In this document: one piece after another, positions 7,771 through 17,139 of the stretch | Layout of the letters: each line of letters begins with the position of its first letter | How positions within the stretch are numbered: the first letter of the stretch is position 1 | Source of the DNA: Deefgea salmonis | Lineage (GTDB): Bacteria; Pseudomonadota; Gammaproteobacteria; Burkholderiales; Chitinibacteraceae | NCBI RefSeq assembly: GCF_020531905.1 | Contig: NZ_JAJAWG010000017.1 | Coordinates: 1 to 41,474 of the forward strand | Direction of reading: 5' to 3' | DNA length: 41,474 nucleotides | Program-made: the position numbers and the translations under genes | Notes under the pieces: model-generated | The model's database searches: none | The model's input: the letters and a program-made list of their open reading frames with translations, nothing else | Told to the model about the DNA's origin: nothing

Positions 7771-9378
7771 TTAATGCCCCAATGCTGGATTGATTTGCTG
7801 CGACGGCGATTGTGGCGTTAGGCAATGGGGGCTGCCATAGATGCAAAAGCCATTGCGCCCAGAGCGTTTCACTTGGTACATGGCTTGATCGGCTTTGTTA
7901 ATCAGCATATTGCTATTGCTGCCATGCTGGGGAGCCAGCGCAATGCCGATACTGGCGCCGACGCGATCAAAAACGGCATTGCCAAGTTCGATTGGCAAAT
8001 TAAGGCTCACAATCAGCGCTTGTACCATGGCGCGAAGTTGGGTGATGTCTTCAAAATAGGCAACGATCATAAATTCATCGCCGCCTAAGCGGGCGATTAA
8101 ATCTTCGTCACGGGTGAAATGTTGCTTCATGCGGCTGGCGCATTCTTGCAGGACTTTGTCGCCAGCTTCATGGCCATAGGTATCATTGATGTATTTAAAA
8201 CGGTCTAAATCAATCATAAAAATCGCCAGTTGATTTTTGTTTGCAATGGTGTTGCTGAGTAAATGAATTAAGATTTTTTCGCTGGCATGGCGATTTTGTA
8301 AACCAGTAAGGTGGTCATAATCTGCGCTGCGGCGCATTTGGTCTTCGCGTTTTTTTCGGTCGCTAATGTCATAAATTAAGCATTGGTAATAGGGCGTATG
8401 GGCGTCGTTATAGCTGGCTGAAATAATCACGTGTAGCCAATCATTACAGGTTTGCAGATCGTTCGCCGTGGCTTGATTGCGCTCTAAGCTGGCATAGATT
8501 TGCCCCCAAAAACGATAGGGTTGAGCAAATAGGCGGTCAATCCATTGGCCGCTGATTTTGGCTTGGGCATGAATGCCTTCACCCAGTAGCTTGGCAAAGG
8601 CCGGATTAGCTAAGATCAGTCGACCGGATTCATCCAGCAGCGCAATACCCACGTTGGCACTTTCAAAAATCCCTCTAAATTGCTGTTCAAGTTTGCTAAT
8701 TTGCGCGCGAAGTTCGCGCTCGGCATGAATCACATCGCTGACCATATTGAGTAGATAGTTAATGTGGTGCGTGAGTTGAATTAATTCATCATATTGTTTG
8801 TTGTTTAAATGAGGGAGTCGATCATCGGTGGCTAGTTTTATGGTTTGTAATCGACTGGATAATTGAGTAAGTGGCCGGCTTAATTTAAAAAAAACGACGA
8901 TATACACCACCAAGCCAATTAATAAGGACAGAATAAATAAGGAAACCGCCGTGTCGATTGATCGCGTTTTGGCGCGGCGGTCCATTTCGGACGTATTGAT
9001 TTCTACGGTTAAATAGCCGGCGATATTACGTTCATCCAGCGGCTCATACAGTGGTAATCTTAATTCGGTATCGTTGGACTTTTTTCCCGCAGCGATCTGT
9101 AAATGATTATGGCCATTCATGTTGGCGTTGCGAATCAGTGGGTTAAGAATCAAACTATTAATCACATCGCTGGCGATTTGTTGGTTGCCGCTGAATGCTG
9201 CGACGGCGGCAGTTTTTTCAACTGCGGCCATAAGGTTTTTAATATCTAAATAGCTGTGTTTGATTTCATTGGCGTAATTGAGCTGATAAATAATAAAAGA
9301 AGAAATCGACGCCACTAAAATCGCACATAGAGCGATCGTCATTGACAGTTTGTAATGAATAGTTTGTCGAAAAGCCAT
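7771..9378 (-). CDS. Membrane-bound diguanylate cyclase (periplasmic sensor - HAMP-like - PAS - GGDEF)
   Basis: This 535-residue protein is predicted to make c-di-GMP from two GTP. A membrane helix (about 12-32) leads to a periplasmic sensor of about 100 residues with a CHASE8-like helix (TAAVAAFSGNQQIASDVINS). A second membrane helix (about 144-164) and a HAMP-like linker (165-215) follow, then a PAS domain (about 232-345) and a GGDEF domain. The active motif GGDEF is intact at 432-436 and an RxxD inhibitory site (RDED, 423-426) sits five residues before it, so an active, product-inhibited cyclase is expected. No EAL domain is present. It is the last gene of a three-gene operon, starting 8 nt after the small periplasmic protein gene. 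Confidence 0.92.
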   Translation of the reverse strand: MAFRQTIHYKLSMTIALCAILVASISSFIIYQLNYANEIKHSYLDIKNLMAAVEKTAAVAAFSGNQQIASDVINSLILNPLIRNANMNGHNHLQIAAGKKSNDTELRLPLYEPLDERNIAGYLTVEINTSEMDRRAKTRSIDTAVSLFILSLLIGLVVYIVVFFKLSRPLTQLSSRLQTIKLATDDRLPHLNNKQYDELIQLTHHINYLLNMVSDVIHAERELRAQISKLEQQFRGIFESANVGIALLDESGRLILANPAFAKLLGEGIHAQAKISGQWIDRLFAQPYRFWGQIYASLERNQATANDLQTCNDWLHVIISASYNDAHTPYYQCLIYDISDRKKREDQMRRSADYDHLTGLQNRHASEKILIHLLSNTIANKNQLAIFMIDLDRFKYINDTYGHEAGDKVLQECASRMKQHFTRDEDLIARLGGDEFMIVAYFEDITQLRAMVQALIVSLNLPIELGNAVFDRVGASIGIALAPQHGSNSNMLINKADQAMYQVKRSGRNGFCIYGSPHCLTPQSPSQQINPALGH

Positions 9379-9386
9379 GTTGATAT

Positions 9387-9803
9387 TTATTCCAATTTAA
9401 GCACGACTTTTACCCCACTATGGCTGGGTAAGGTATTGGCCTCAATAAAGCCAATTTGATCTTGATTAAGGCTAATACTTTTAATCACCGAAGCGGGATC
9501 AGCTAGCCGCCGTGGTGGTTTTTGTTGGCCGGCAAATTGTAGTCTAGCCCAGTATGCGTCAATTTTAACCAAAGGCTTGCCCGTCAACGCAAAGTAAAAA
9601 CGGCGACGCAATTCATCTGAATTGATTTCAAGCGGTTGCAATGGCACATTGCCGCCGAATAATCGACCTAAATAAATATCACTGACTTGTTGTGGTGTGA
9701 GTGATACCGCGGCATTTTGTGGGTGCGCAATCACCCAGAGTTCAGCATGGGCAAAACTAAAATTGAGCGTAAGAAATAAGAGGAGCAGATTTTTTTTCAT
9801 CAT
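9387..9803 (-). CDS. Small periplasmic PstS-like substrate-binding domain protein
   Basis: About 138 residues with a clear signal peptide (MMKKNLLLLFLTLNFSFAHA, cleaved before ELWVIAHP). The mature part has features of the PBP-like (PstS-type) fold seen in short phosphate-transporter-like proteins: SLTPQQVSDIYLGR, a PLQPLEINSDELRRRF strand-helix, FYFALTGKP, and a late IGFIEANTLP. It is about half the length of a true PstS and has no partner permease or ATPase nearby, so transport is unlikely. The preceding porin-like gene ends immediately before it (TAG, then GTGCGGATGATG). I prefer ATG 9803 or 9800, since AGG in that stop region acts as the ribosome-binding site. It may carry a periplasmic signal to the cyclase encoded next. 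Confidence 0.7.
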   Translation of the reverse strand: MMKKNLLLLFLTLNFSFAHAELWVIAHPQNAAVSLTPQQVSDIYLGRLFGGNVPLQPLEINSDELRRRFYFALTGKPLVKIDAYWARLQFAGQQKPPRRLADPASVIKSISLNQDQIGFIEANTLPSHSGVKVVLKLE

Positions 9804-9809
9804 CCGCAC

Positions 9810-11090
9810 CTAAAATAAACCGTCAAATGACAAGCTAAAGACATTGGCTTTCAATGGCCCCGTTTGCGTATTGCCATTTTCCCATAAGCCTTTACCACCG
9901 TCGGTGGCGTGAATGCGATCATATTGAAACTTCAGCGCCATTCTGGGACGAAAATCCCAGCGAATGCCAATCGAGTAGGTCTGTTGATCGGTGTATAAAC
10001 TGCCCAGAAACTGGTTTGCGCCAGCGGCTAAAGCCTGGCTGGCGGCCGCTAAAGGTGGTGGTAATGGGCCTTGAGGTAATGGGGCACGATATGGGGCGTT
10101 TTTCGATTTGGCTTGGCTAAGCGTGATATAGGGTTGAAAAGCATTGATACGGTAGGCCGCACTCAGATACGCACCTTCCATATGACCATAAATCACGGTT
10201 TCCGATTGCACGCGCCCCCATTCGCCTTGTAGCCACCACGGGCCATTATCGTAATTGGCGCCGAATAATAAAAATTTAAGACGGCCATCAATGTTTAAAT
10301 CTTGCTGAATTTGAAGGGCGCTAGGCCAAAAAGGACTGAGTTGGCCTAAGCCATTGGCGAGGACATCGCTGCCCGGTACTTTACCGTGCAAATCCATTTG
10401 GCCGATTGAGGCGCGCAGATGAAAAATATCATCGCTCCATTCGAGTGAGGCGCTCGCTAGTTTTTTACCGTGAATACGAAAGTCGCTTACGCCAGCGTTT
10501 AATGTTGAGCTGATTTGCCCAATATTACCTTTTAGCCTGAGCTCGCCATCACCCAATTGTTGGCGAAATTGAATATCGGCACCGTTGTATTGAAAAAACG
10601 GGATTAAGCCATAAAAATCTTGCACCGGCCGCACCCAAGGATAGGTGTAGCCTACGTTGCGAAAATCAGACAGCATAAACATATCAATGCTGAGCCGGCC
10701 TGCACGAATGCTCCAATTTTCATTCGGGCGATAGCGCAAAAAAGCCCAGTCAACCGCATCGCCATTGGCATAATCAACGCCTTCTCGGGCGGTTACTTGT
10801 AAAGCCGCACTCCATTGAGGGGTAAAATCGGCCAGCAGCTGTACGCCAACGCGACTATCGGTGGTCGCGGAAGTGTGGCCGTGATGGGTATTGGATTGCG
10901 ATAGGTCACGAATATACTGGCTAGGGCTGTCATTGTGGTTGATGCCTAAGGTATAAAAACCACTGATACTCAATCGGTCGGCGGGTTTGACTTCGTCAGT
11001 CTCAAGATGAGGATCTAATTCAATTTCTTCGGCAGCCGTGGCCGTGGCCGTGTACAGCATGAATATACTGAGGCACATAAAAAATTTCAC
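9810..11090 (-). CDS. Outer-membrane beta-barrel (porin-like) protein
   Basis: About 426 residues: a signal peptide (KFFMCLSIFMLYTATATAA, then EEIELDP) and a barrel of alternating strands ending in the outer-membrane C-terminal signature VFSLSFDGLF with terminal Phe. Stretches such as LSISGFYTLGINHND, SIRAGRLSIDMFMLSDFRNVGY and PRMALKFQYDRIHATDGG are typical of bacterial porin-type proteins. I chose GTG 11090 because AAGG lies 7 nt upstream and the signal peptide then starts properly. An in-frame GTG at 11120 would add ten residues before it. It is the first gene of the operon with the PstS-like protein and the diguanylate cyclase, so a sensing or scaffold role is as likely as uptake. Confidence 0.8.
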   Translation of the reverse strand: MKFFMCLSIFMLYTATATAAEEIELDPHLETDEVKPADRLSISGFYTLGINHNDSPSQYIRDLSQSNTHHGHTSATTDSRVGVQLLADFTPQWSAALQVTAREGVDYANGDAVDWAFLRYRPNENWSIRAGRLSIDMFMLSDFRNVGYTYPWVRPVQDFYGLIPFFQYNGADIQFRQQLGDGELRLKGNIGQISSTLNAGVSDFRIHGKKLASASLEWSDDIFHLRASIGQMDLHGKVPGSDVLANGLGQLSPFWPSALQIQQDLNIDGRLKFLLFGANYDNGPWWLQGEWGRVQSETVIYGHMEGAYLSAAYRINAFQPYITLSQAKSKNAPYRAPLPQGPLPPPLAAASQALAAGANQFLGSLYTDQQTYSIGIRWDFRPRMALKFQYDRIHATDGGKGLWENGNTQTGPLKANVFSLSFDGLF

Positions 11091-11196
11091 AGCACAGCCT
11101 TGGTGAATGAGTTCGGGCACCCTTTAATTTGGCTGAGGAATGGTCTGTTTTCAAGGTAAGCATTTATTTGTTTTGGTGACAGCAATCGCTGGGCAT

Positions 11197-11226
11197 AAAA
11201 AAACCGGCGTTCGAAAACGCCGGTTT
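11197..11226 (-). terminator. Intrinsic terminator of groES-groEL
   Basis: The inverted repeat AAACCGGCGTT / AACGCCGGTTT lies 31 bp after the groEL stop and is followed on the minus strand by a run of T (the A-run at about 11197-11203 on the plus strand). Confidence 0.88.
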
Positions 11227-11256
11227 TGATCTTTCCCTGCCAAGGCAAGGTGGGAA

Positions 11257-12965
<1,709 letters not shown>

Positions 12966-12989
12966 AGCTCAAGGGCTTAAATCCAAAAA

Positions 12990-13274
12990 TTATTCAACAA
13001 TTGCGAAGATTTCTTCTTCGCGAACAACGATGAGTTCTTCGCCGTCGATTTTTACGCTTTGTGCGTATTTGCCGAGCAATACTTTGTCGCCAACTTTAAC
13101 CGTCAGCGCTTGAACGCTACCGTTTTCCAATACTTTGCCAGCACCAACAGCAACCACTTCACCCATGTCTGGTTTTTCAGCGGCGCTACCTGCGAGCAAA
13201 ATGCCTGATGCAGTTTTAGCTTCAGCTTCAACACGTTTGATGACCACACGGTCGTGCAATGGACGAATTTTCAT
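12990..13274 (-). CDS. groS: Co-chaperonin GroES (Cpn10)
   Basis: This 94-residue protein forms the lid ring of the GroEL chamber. It begins [18 protein letters not shown] and contains the mobile-loop sequence [21 protein letters not shown] and the [12 protein letters not shown] strand. The ATG at 13274 has a strong ribosome-binding site (AGGAG 9 nt upstream). Upstream in-frame codons lie in the leader and CIRCE region and are not used. It is the first gene of the groES-groEL operon. Confidence 0.98.
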   Translation of the reverse strand: MKIRPLHDRVVIKRVEAEAKTASGILLAGSAAEKPDMGEVVAVGAGKVLENGSVQALTVKVGDKVLLGKYAQSVKIDGEELIVVREEEIFAIVE

Positions 13275-13339
13275 GGGTTTAAAACTCCTGAGTATTGAAC
13301 AGTCGTTAGAGGTATAAATTTGTTTGTACAAGCAGGTGT

Positions 13340-13366
13340 TTAGCACTCTACTTGCCTGAGTGCTAA
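13340..13366 (-). promoter_or_regulatory. CIRCE operator (HrcA binding site)
   Basis: A perfect match to the CIRCE consensus: TTAGCACTC, a 9-nt spacer, then GAGTGCTAA. It lies 66 bp upstream of the groES start, within the leader or start-site region, which predicts repression of groES-groEL by HrcA. Confidence 0.97.
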
Positions 13367-13368
13367 AT

Positions 13369-13396
13369 GGTAGGGGCGAGGCGGTTCTTTTTCAAG
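13369..13396 (-). promoter_or_regulatory. Sigma-32 (RpoH) type heat-shock promoter of groES-groEL
   Basis: On the minus strand a perfect -35 CTTGAAA (13390-13396) is followed after 13 nt by CCCCTA (13371-13376), close to the RpoH consensus CTTGAAA-N(11-16)-CCCCATNT. The CIRCE box lies directly downstream, so heat induction and HrcA repression would act on the same promoter. Confidence 0.75.
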
Positions 13397-13581
13397 AGCT
13401 GGTGCGGTTTTTTTTATTGCGTCACGCTGGCCACCACGCTATTGGGGGTATGGGGCTGAGCCGTAAAAAAATCAATGCACGCCACGCTATACGCTAAGGC
13501 ATTTTCCATTCAAAATAGTGCCTTGTTTTTCAGTTGAAATGCCAAATGCTCGGCACTTTGGTCAAATTAAGGATGCTGTGA

Positions 13582-14082
13582 ATGAAACTCGGTTTCAAAA
13601 TTGCGCTCACTGCGGCATTGATCGGTGCGGCTGCACTGGGGTTTAATGCCTTTAGCGCCGCAGAAAAAATGCCGCTCAAGCAAACGATGACCACCATGGC
13701 GGGTAAACCGATGCAAATTGCCGATTATCAAGGCAAGGTGGTGCTGGTTAATTTTTGGGCCACCAGCTGCACTGGTTGTATGGCCGAGATGCCCGGATTG
13801 GTCGCCGCGCAAAATAAATTGGGCAAAGACAAATTGATCACCATCGCGGTGGCGATGAGTTATGACAACCCGACGTATATTCAAAATTACTTGGCCAAAA
13901 CGCCGCTGCCTTTTGAAATGGTGTACGACCAAAGTGGCGAGATTGCGCGCGCTTTTGGTGAGGTGCAATTAACCCCAACGTCGTTTTTACTCGACCCGAA
14001 AGGGCGTTTGATTAAAAAAATCGTCGGCGAGCTTAGCGAGCAGCAATTGATTGATATCGTCAATCAGGCGCATGGAGCGTAG
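13582..14082 (+). CDS. TlpA-family thiol:disulfide / redoxin protein
   Basis: A 166-residue protein with an N-terminal membrane anchor or signal (GFKIALTAALIGAAALGFNAF) and a thioredoxin-fold domain facing the periplasm. The sequence QGKVVLVNFWATSCTGC carries the redox CxxC pair at Cys63 and Cys66 (CTGC), and the cis-Pro loop is seen in VQLTPTSFLLDPKG. Such proteins reduce or exchange thiols in exported proteins, often for cytochrome c maturation. No cytochrome genes are adjacent, so the partner is unknown. It is a single-gene unit ending in a bidirectional terminator. Confidence 0.87.
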   Translation: MKLGFKIALTAALIGAAALGFNAFSAAEKMPLKQTMTTMAGKPMQIADYQGKVVLVNFWATSCTGCMAEMPGLVAAQNKLGKDKLITIAVAMSYDNPTYIQNYLAKTPLPFEMVYDQSGEIARAFGEVQLTPTSFLLDPKGRLIKKIVGELSEQQLIDIVNQAHGA

Positions 14083-14104
14083 TTGGCCGAGTGGTGTGTG
14101 ATGT

Positions 14105-14138
14105 AAAAAAATGGCGCGAAGTGATTCGCGCCATTTTT
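14105..14138. terminator. Bidirectional intrinsic terminator
   Basis: AAAAATGGCGCGAA / TTCGCGCCATTTTT forms a strong GC-rich stem with A-runs and T-runs on the two sides. It ends the redoxin gene and may also stop transcripts from the opposite side. Confidence 0.85.
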
Positions 14139-14207
14139 ATGGCGATCAAACGTCAACAGATTAGGCAATGTGCAGATTACGAGTTGATGGTGGTTAGAGT
14201 ATCGCGG

Positions 14208-14323
14208 CATTCCCTCTCCCTTGATGGGAGAGGGTTAGGGTGAGGGTGATACAACAAAGTGCATTTTAAGCTCAACACCCCCATCCCAGCCTTCCCCCAT
14301 CAAGGGGGAAGGGGCTACAGTCG
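14208..14323. repeat. Dispersed double-hairpin repeat, copy 1
   Basis: Two hairpins, CCCTCTCCCTTGATGGGAGAGGG and CCTTCCCCCATCAAGGGGGAAGG, flank a short variable middle. The same unit occurs inverted at 41365-41474 with near-identical outer parts, differing mainly in the middle (about 21 versus 15 nt). It lies in the convergent gap between the redoxin and threonine aldolase genes. No reading frame is seen. Confidence 0.85.
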
Positions 14324-14418
14324 ATCTATTCAAATGCGTGCAATTTAAAATATCAACGCCAAATCCAAAAAATACCCAGACCATTGGGTATCTTGATCTA
14401 ATCTATTTTCAATATAGC

Positions 14419-15447
14419 TTAGCGAGCAATACCCGCTTCAATTGCTTGGCTAACGCGGGCGAGGTCGGTCTCTTCAATTTGCCAGTGCGTCACCAAACGC
14501 ATTGCGCCGTGCTCCGGTGGGTTGGCTTTAATATTTGCATTGGCCAAGCTTTGCATCAGCTTGTCGACATCAATCTCGCGGCTAAAGTTAAACCACACCA
14601 TATTGATTTGCACCGAATCCAGATCGATAACAATGCCGTCAATTTTGGCCAATTGCGCGGCTAATAATTGGGCGTGGCGATGATCGTCCGCCAAGCGCGT
14701 AGTCATCTCATTGAGTGCCAATAAACCGGGCGCGGCCAATACGCCAACTTGGCGCATGCCCCCGCCGAGCAATTTGCGTTTTTTGCGCGCTTTGGCAATC
14801 AGCGCATGGCTGCCGGCCAAAATTGAGCCGACTGGCGCGGCCAAGCCTTTGCTCAGGCAACACATCACGCTATCGCAATACTGGGTGATGGTTTTGACAT
14901 CGACTTGTAAAGTGCTGGCGGCATTAAATACCCGCGCGCCATCTAAATGCACTGGCACGCCTTCGGCTTGCGCCACTTGCCAAATTTGCTGCATGGTCTC
15001 TAGCGCAATCACCCGGCCATTGGAATGGGCATTTTCGACGCAAATTAGCGCGGTTTTAGGCTCGTGAATATCCACGCCATGACGGATTTTTTTGCGGATT
15101 TTTTCGGCATTCATCGTCCCTAAATCGCTATCGATGGTTCTGAGCTGCACGCCACTAATCAAGGCGGCGCCGCCAACTTCATGCCAAACGATATGGCTAT
15201 CATCGCCAACAATAACTTCGTCGCCCGGTTGGCAGTAGCTCAAAATCGCCAATTGATTGCCAAAAGTACCGGTCGGGACAAATAAGGCCGCTTCTTTGCC
15301 TAAGCGCTCGGCCGCTGCGGTTTCGAGGGCGATGACGGTTGGGTCGTCGCCATACACGTCGTCACCGACAATGGCCTCGGCCATGGCAGTACGCATGGCG
15401 GCAGTAGGATGAGTGACGGTATCGCTGCGTAAGTCGAGAATTTTCAT
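14419..15447 (-). CDS. ltaE: Low-specificity L-threonine aldolase
   Basis: A 342-residue PLP-dependent enzyme that splits L-threonine or L-allo-threonine to glycine and acetaldehyde in the cytoplasm. It begins [19 protein letters not shown] and continues with [15 protein letters not shown], the substrate-binding pattern of the family. The [11 protein letters not shown]-type segment (here [17 protein letters not shown]), [12 protein letters not shown] with the Asp that contacts PLP, and [12 protein letters not shown] with the Schiff-base Lys are all present. Length is normal. It stands alone, convergent with the redoxin gene. Confidence 0.93.
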   Translation of the reverse strand: MKILDLRSDTVTHPTAAMRTAMAEAIVGDDVYGDDPTVIALETAAAERLGKEAALFVPTGTFGNQLAILSYCQPGDEVIVGDDSHIVWHEVGGAALISGVQLRTIDSDLGTMNAEKIRKKIRHGVDIHEPKTALICVENAHSNGRVIALETMQQIWQVAQAEGVPVHLDGARVFNAASTLQVDVKTITQYCDSVMCCLSKGLAAPVGSILAGSHALIAKARKKRKLLGGGMRQVGVLAAPGLLALNEMTTRLADDHRHAQLLAAQLAKIDGIVIDLDSVQINMVWFNFSREIDVDKLMQSLANANIKANPPEHGAMRLVTHWQIEETDLARVSQAIEAGIAR

Positions 15448-15789
15448 CAGAAAAGCCAGAGTGAAACAAGGGAGTGCCTCAGTCTAAAGTTCGCCGCGCC
15501 GTGGCGTCAATCATTCTGGCGATGCTTTGTGGGCTGAATAATTACATTTGCTGAGGGTCTGTTGACTTGGCTTGGCTTGGCTAACCGCGTATGCGCTGAT
15601 TGTGGCTTGAGGCAAGGCCACGTAAGCGGGGCGCTGTTCGCTGCGGAGCATGCGCTGAATAACACCTCGGGTTGACTACTTGCGCCACCAAAGCAAATCG
15701 TCCTCGTGCGGCGGGGCATGTCAACAGCGCATAAGGCGGGGCAGGGGTGATGCTGTTAAAATGCCCAAATTGAAATTTTAGGTTTTGTT
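15448..15789. other. Intergenic region between ltaE and bioA
   Basis: This 342-bp divergent gap must contain both promoters. A short triple TTGGC repeat (about 15566-15582) is the only pattern I notice. I see no BirA-type operator and no convincing gene. Confidence 0.4.
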
Positions 15790-17121
15790 ATGACTCAGCA
15801 AACGCTTCCCCAGCACGCCAATCAAGCGTTACTCAATCGCAGTTTGGCGGCGGTTTGGCATCCGTGTACGCAAATGAAGCGCCATGAAACTTTGCCGCTG
15901 ATTCCAATCGCCCGTGGCGATGGTGTTTGGCTGTATGACGCCGATGGCACGCGTTATCTGGATGCGGTGTCGAGTTGGTGGGTGAATTTGTTTGGCCATA
16001 ATCAACCGCAAATTAAGGCGGCGATTACCCAGCAAATGGATCAGCTCGAGCATGTGATGCTGGCGGGCTTTACCCATGAGCCGGTGGTGGCGTTGTCTGA
16101 GCAATTGGCCGAGTTGACCGGCTTGGGCCATGCTTTTTACGGCTCGGATGGTGCGTCGGCCACCGAGATTGCCCTCAAAATGACGGCGCATTATTGGCGT
16201 AATTTAGGACTGCCTGCCAAAAACCGCTTTGTGTATTTGCAAGACAGCTACCACGGCGAAACGATTGGTGCATTGTCCGTGACCGATGTGCCGATTTTCC
16301 GTCAAGCTTACTCGCCCTTGGTGCGGGACAATTTTGCCGTGCAAAGCCCCGATGCTCGGCAAGCCCAGCCCGGCCAAAGCGCGCGCGACGTGGCTTTGTG
16401 GGCGATTGAAGACTTGGCCCGCGTGTTAGCCGCGCAGCATCACGAGATTGCCGCCTTGATTGTTGAGCCTTTGATTCAGGGCGCAGCGGGCATGGCGATG
16501 TACGATCCGATCTATTTACAACAAGCACGCGCGCTGTGTGATCAGTATCAAGTGTTATTGATTGCCGATGAAATCGCCGTTGGCTTTGGCCGCACCGGCA
16601 CCATGTTTGCCTGCGAGCAAGCGCAGATCAAGCCAGATTTAATTTGTCTTTCTAAAGGGATTACTGGGGGGTATTTGCCGCTAGCTGCCGTTTTATGTAG
16701 TGATGCGGTCTATACTGCCTTTTATGCTGATGAAACGGCCAAAGCTTTTTTGCACTCGCATTCGTATACCGGCAATCCATTGGCCTGCGCTGCCGCGTTG
16801 GCGACGTTGGCGATTTTTCGCGATCAAGACGTAATTGCGCAAAATCAGCGTAAGGCCGCCGAGTTTAATCGCATTTTTGCGCCACTGGCTACGCATCCAC
16901 GTGTTCGGCATTGGCGAAATTGTGGCATGATTTGGGCTTTCGAAATTGCTGACGCTCCGGCGCAATTTGCCACGCTTTGCTTTACAGAAGCCTTAAAAGA
17001 AGGCTTGTTGTTGCGGCCGATTGGTCATACGGTTTATTTCATGCCGCCGTATATTATGACGGCAGAAGACGCTCAATTTCTGCTGGCAGGCACGCTGAAC
17101 GCCTTGGCGCGCTGCTGGTAA
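15790..17121 (+). CDS. bioA: Adenosylmethionine-8-amino-7-oxononanoate aminotransferase BioA
   Basis: A 443-residue class III PLP aminotransferase that converts 8-amino-7-oxononanoate to 7,8-diaminononanoate using SAM as amino donor, in biotin synthesis. It carries WHPCTQMKRHETLPLIPI, the DGTRYLDAVSSWWVNLFGH substrate pocket, FYGSDGASATEIALKM, the IADEIAVGFGRTGTMFACE block with the PLP-contacting Asp, and LSKGITGGYLPLAAV with the PLP Lys. Length fits the family. The other bio genes are not nearby. It is followed after 18 bp by a gene of unknown function, probably in the same transcript. Confidence 0.95.
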   Translation: MTQQTLPQHANQALLNRSLAAVWHPCTQMKRHETLPLIPIARGDGVWLYDADGTRYLDAVSSWWVNLFGHNQPQIKAAITQQMDQLEHVMLAGFTHEPVVALSEQLAELTGLGHAFYGSDGASATEIALKMTAHYWRNLGLPAKNRFVYLQDSYHGETIGALSVTDVPIFRQAYSPLVRDNFAVQSPDARQAQPGQSARDVALWAIEDLARVLAAQHHEIAALIVEPLIQGAAGMAMYDPIYLQQARALCDQYQVLLIADEIAVGFGRTGTMFACEQAQIKPDLICLSKGITGGYLPLAAVLCSDAVYTAFYADETAKAFLHSHSYTGNPLACAAALATLAIFRDQDVIAQNQRKAAEFNRIFAPLATHPRVRHWRNCGMIWAFEIADAPAQFATLCFTEALKEGLLLRPIGHTVYFMPPYIMTAEDAQFLLAGTLNALARCW

Positions 17122-17139
17122 TCACCGAGCATATTGTTT

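Noticed and set aside
15507-15719. 70-codon minus-strand frame in the ltaE-bioA gap
   Set aside because: Low-complexity composition, no ribosome-binding site and no recognised motif.
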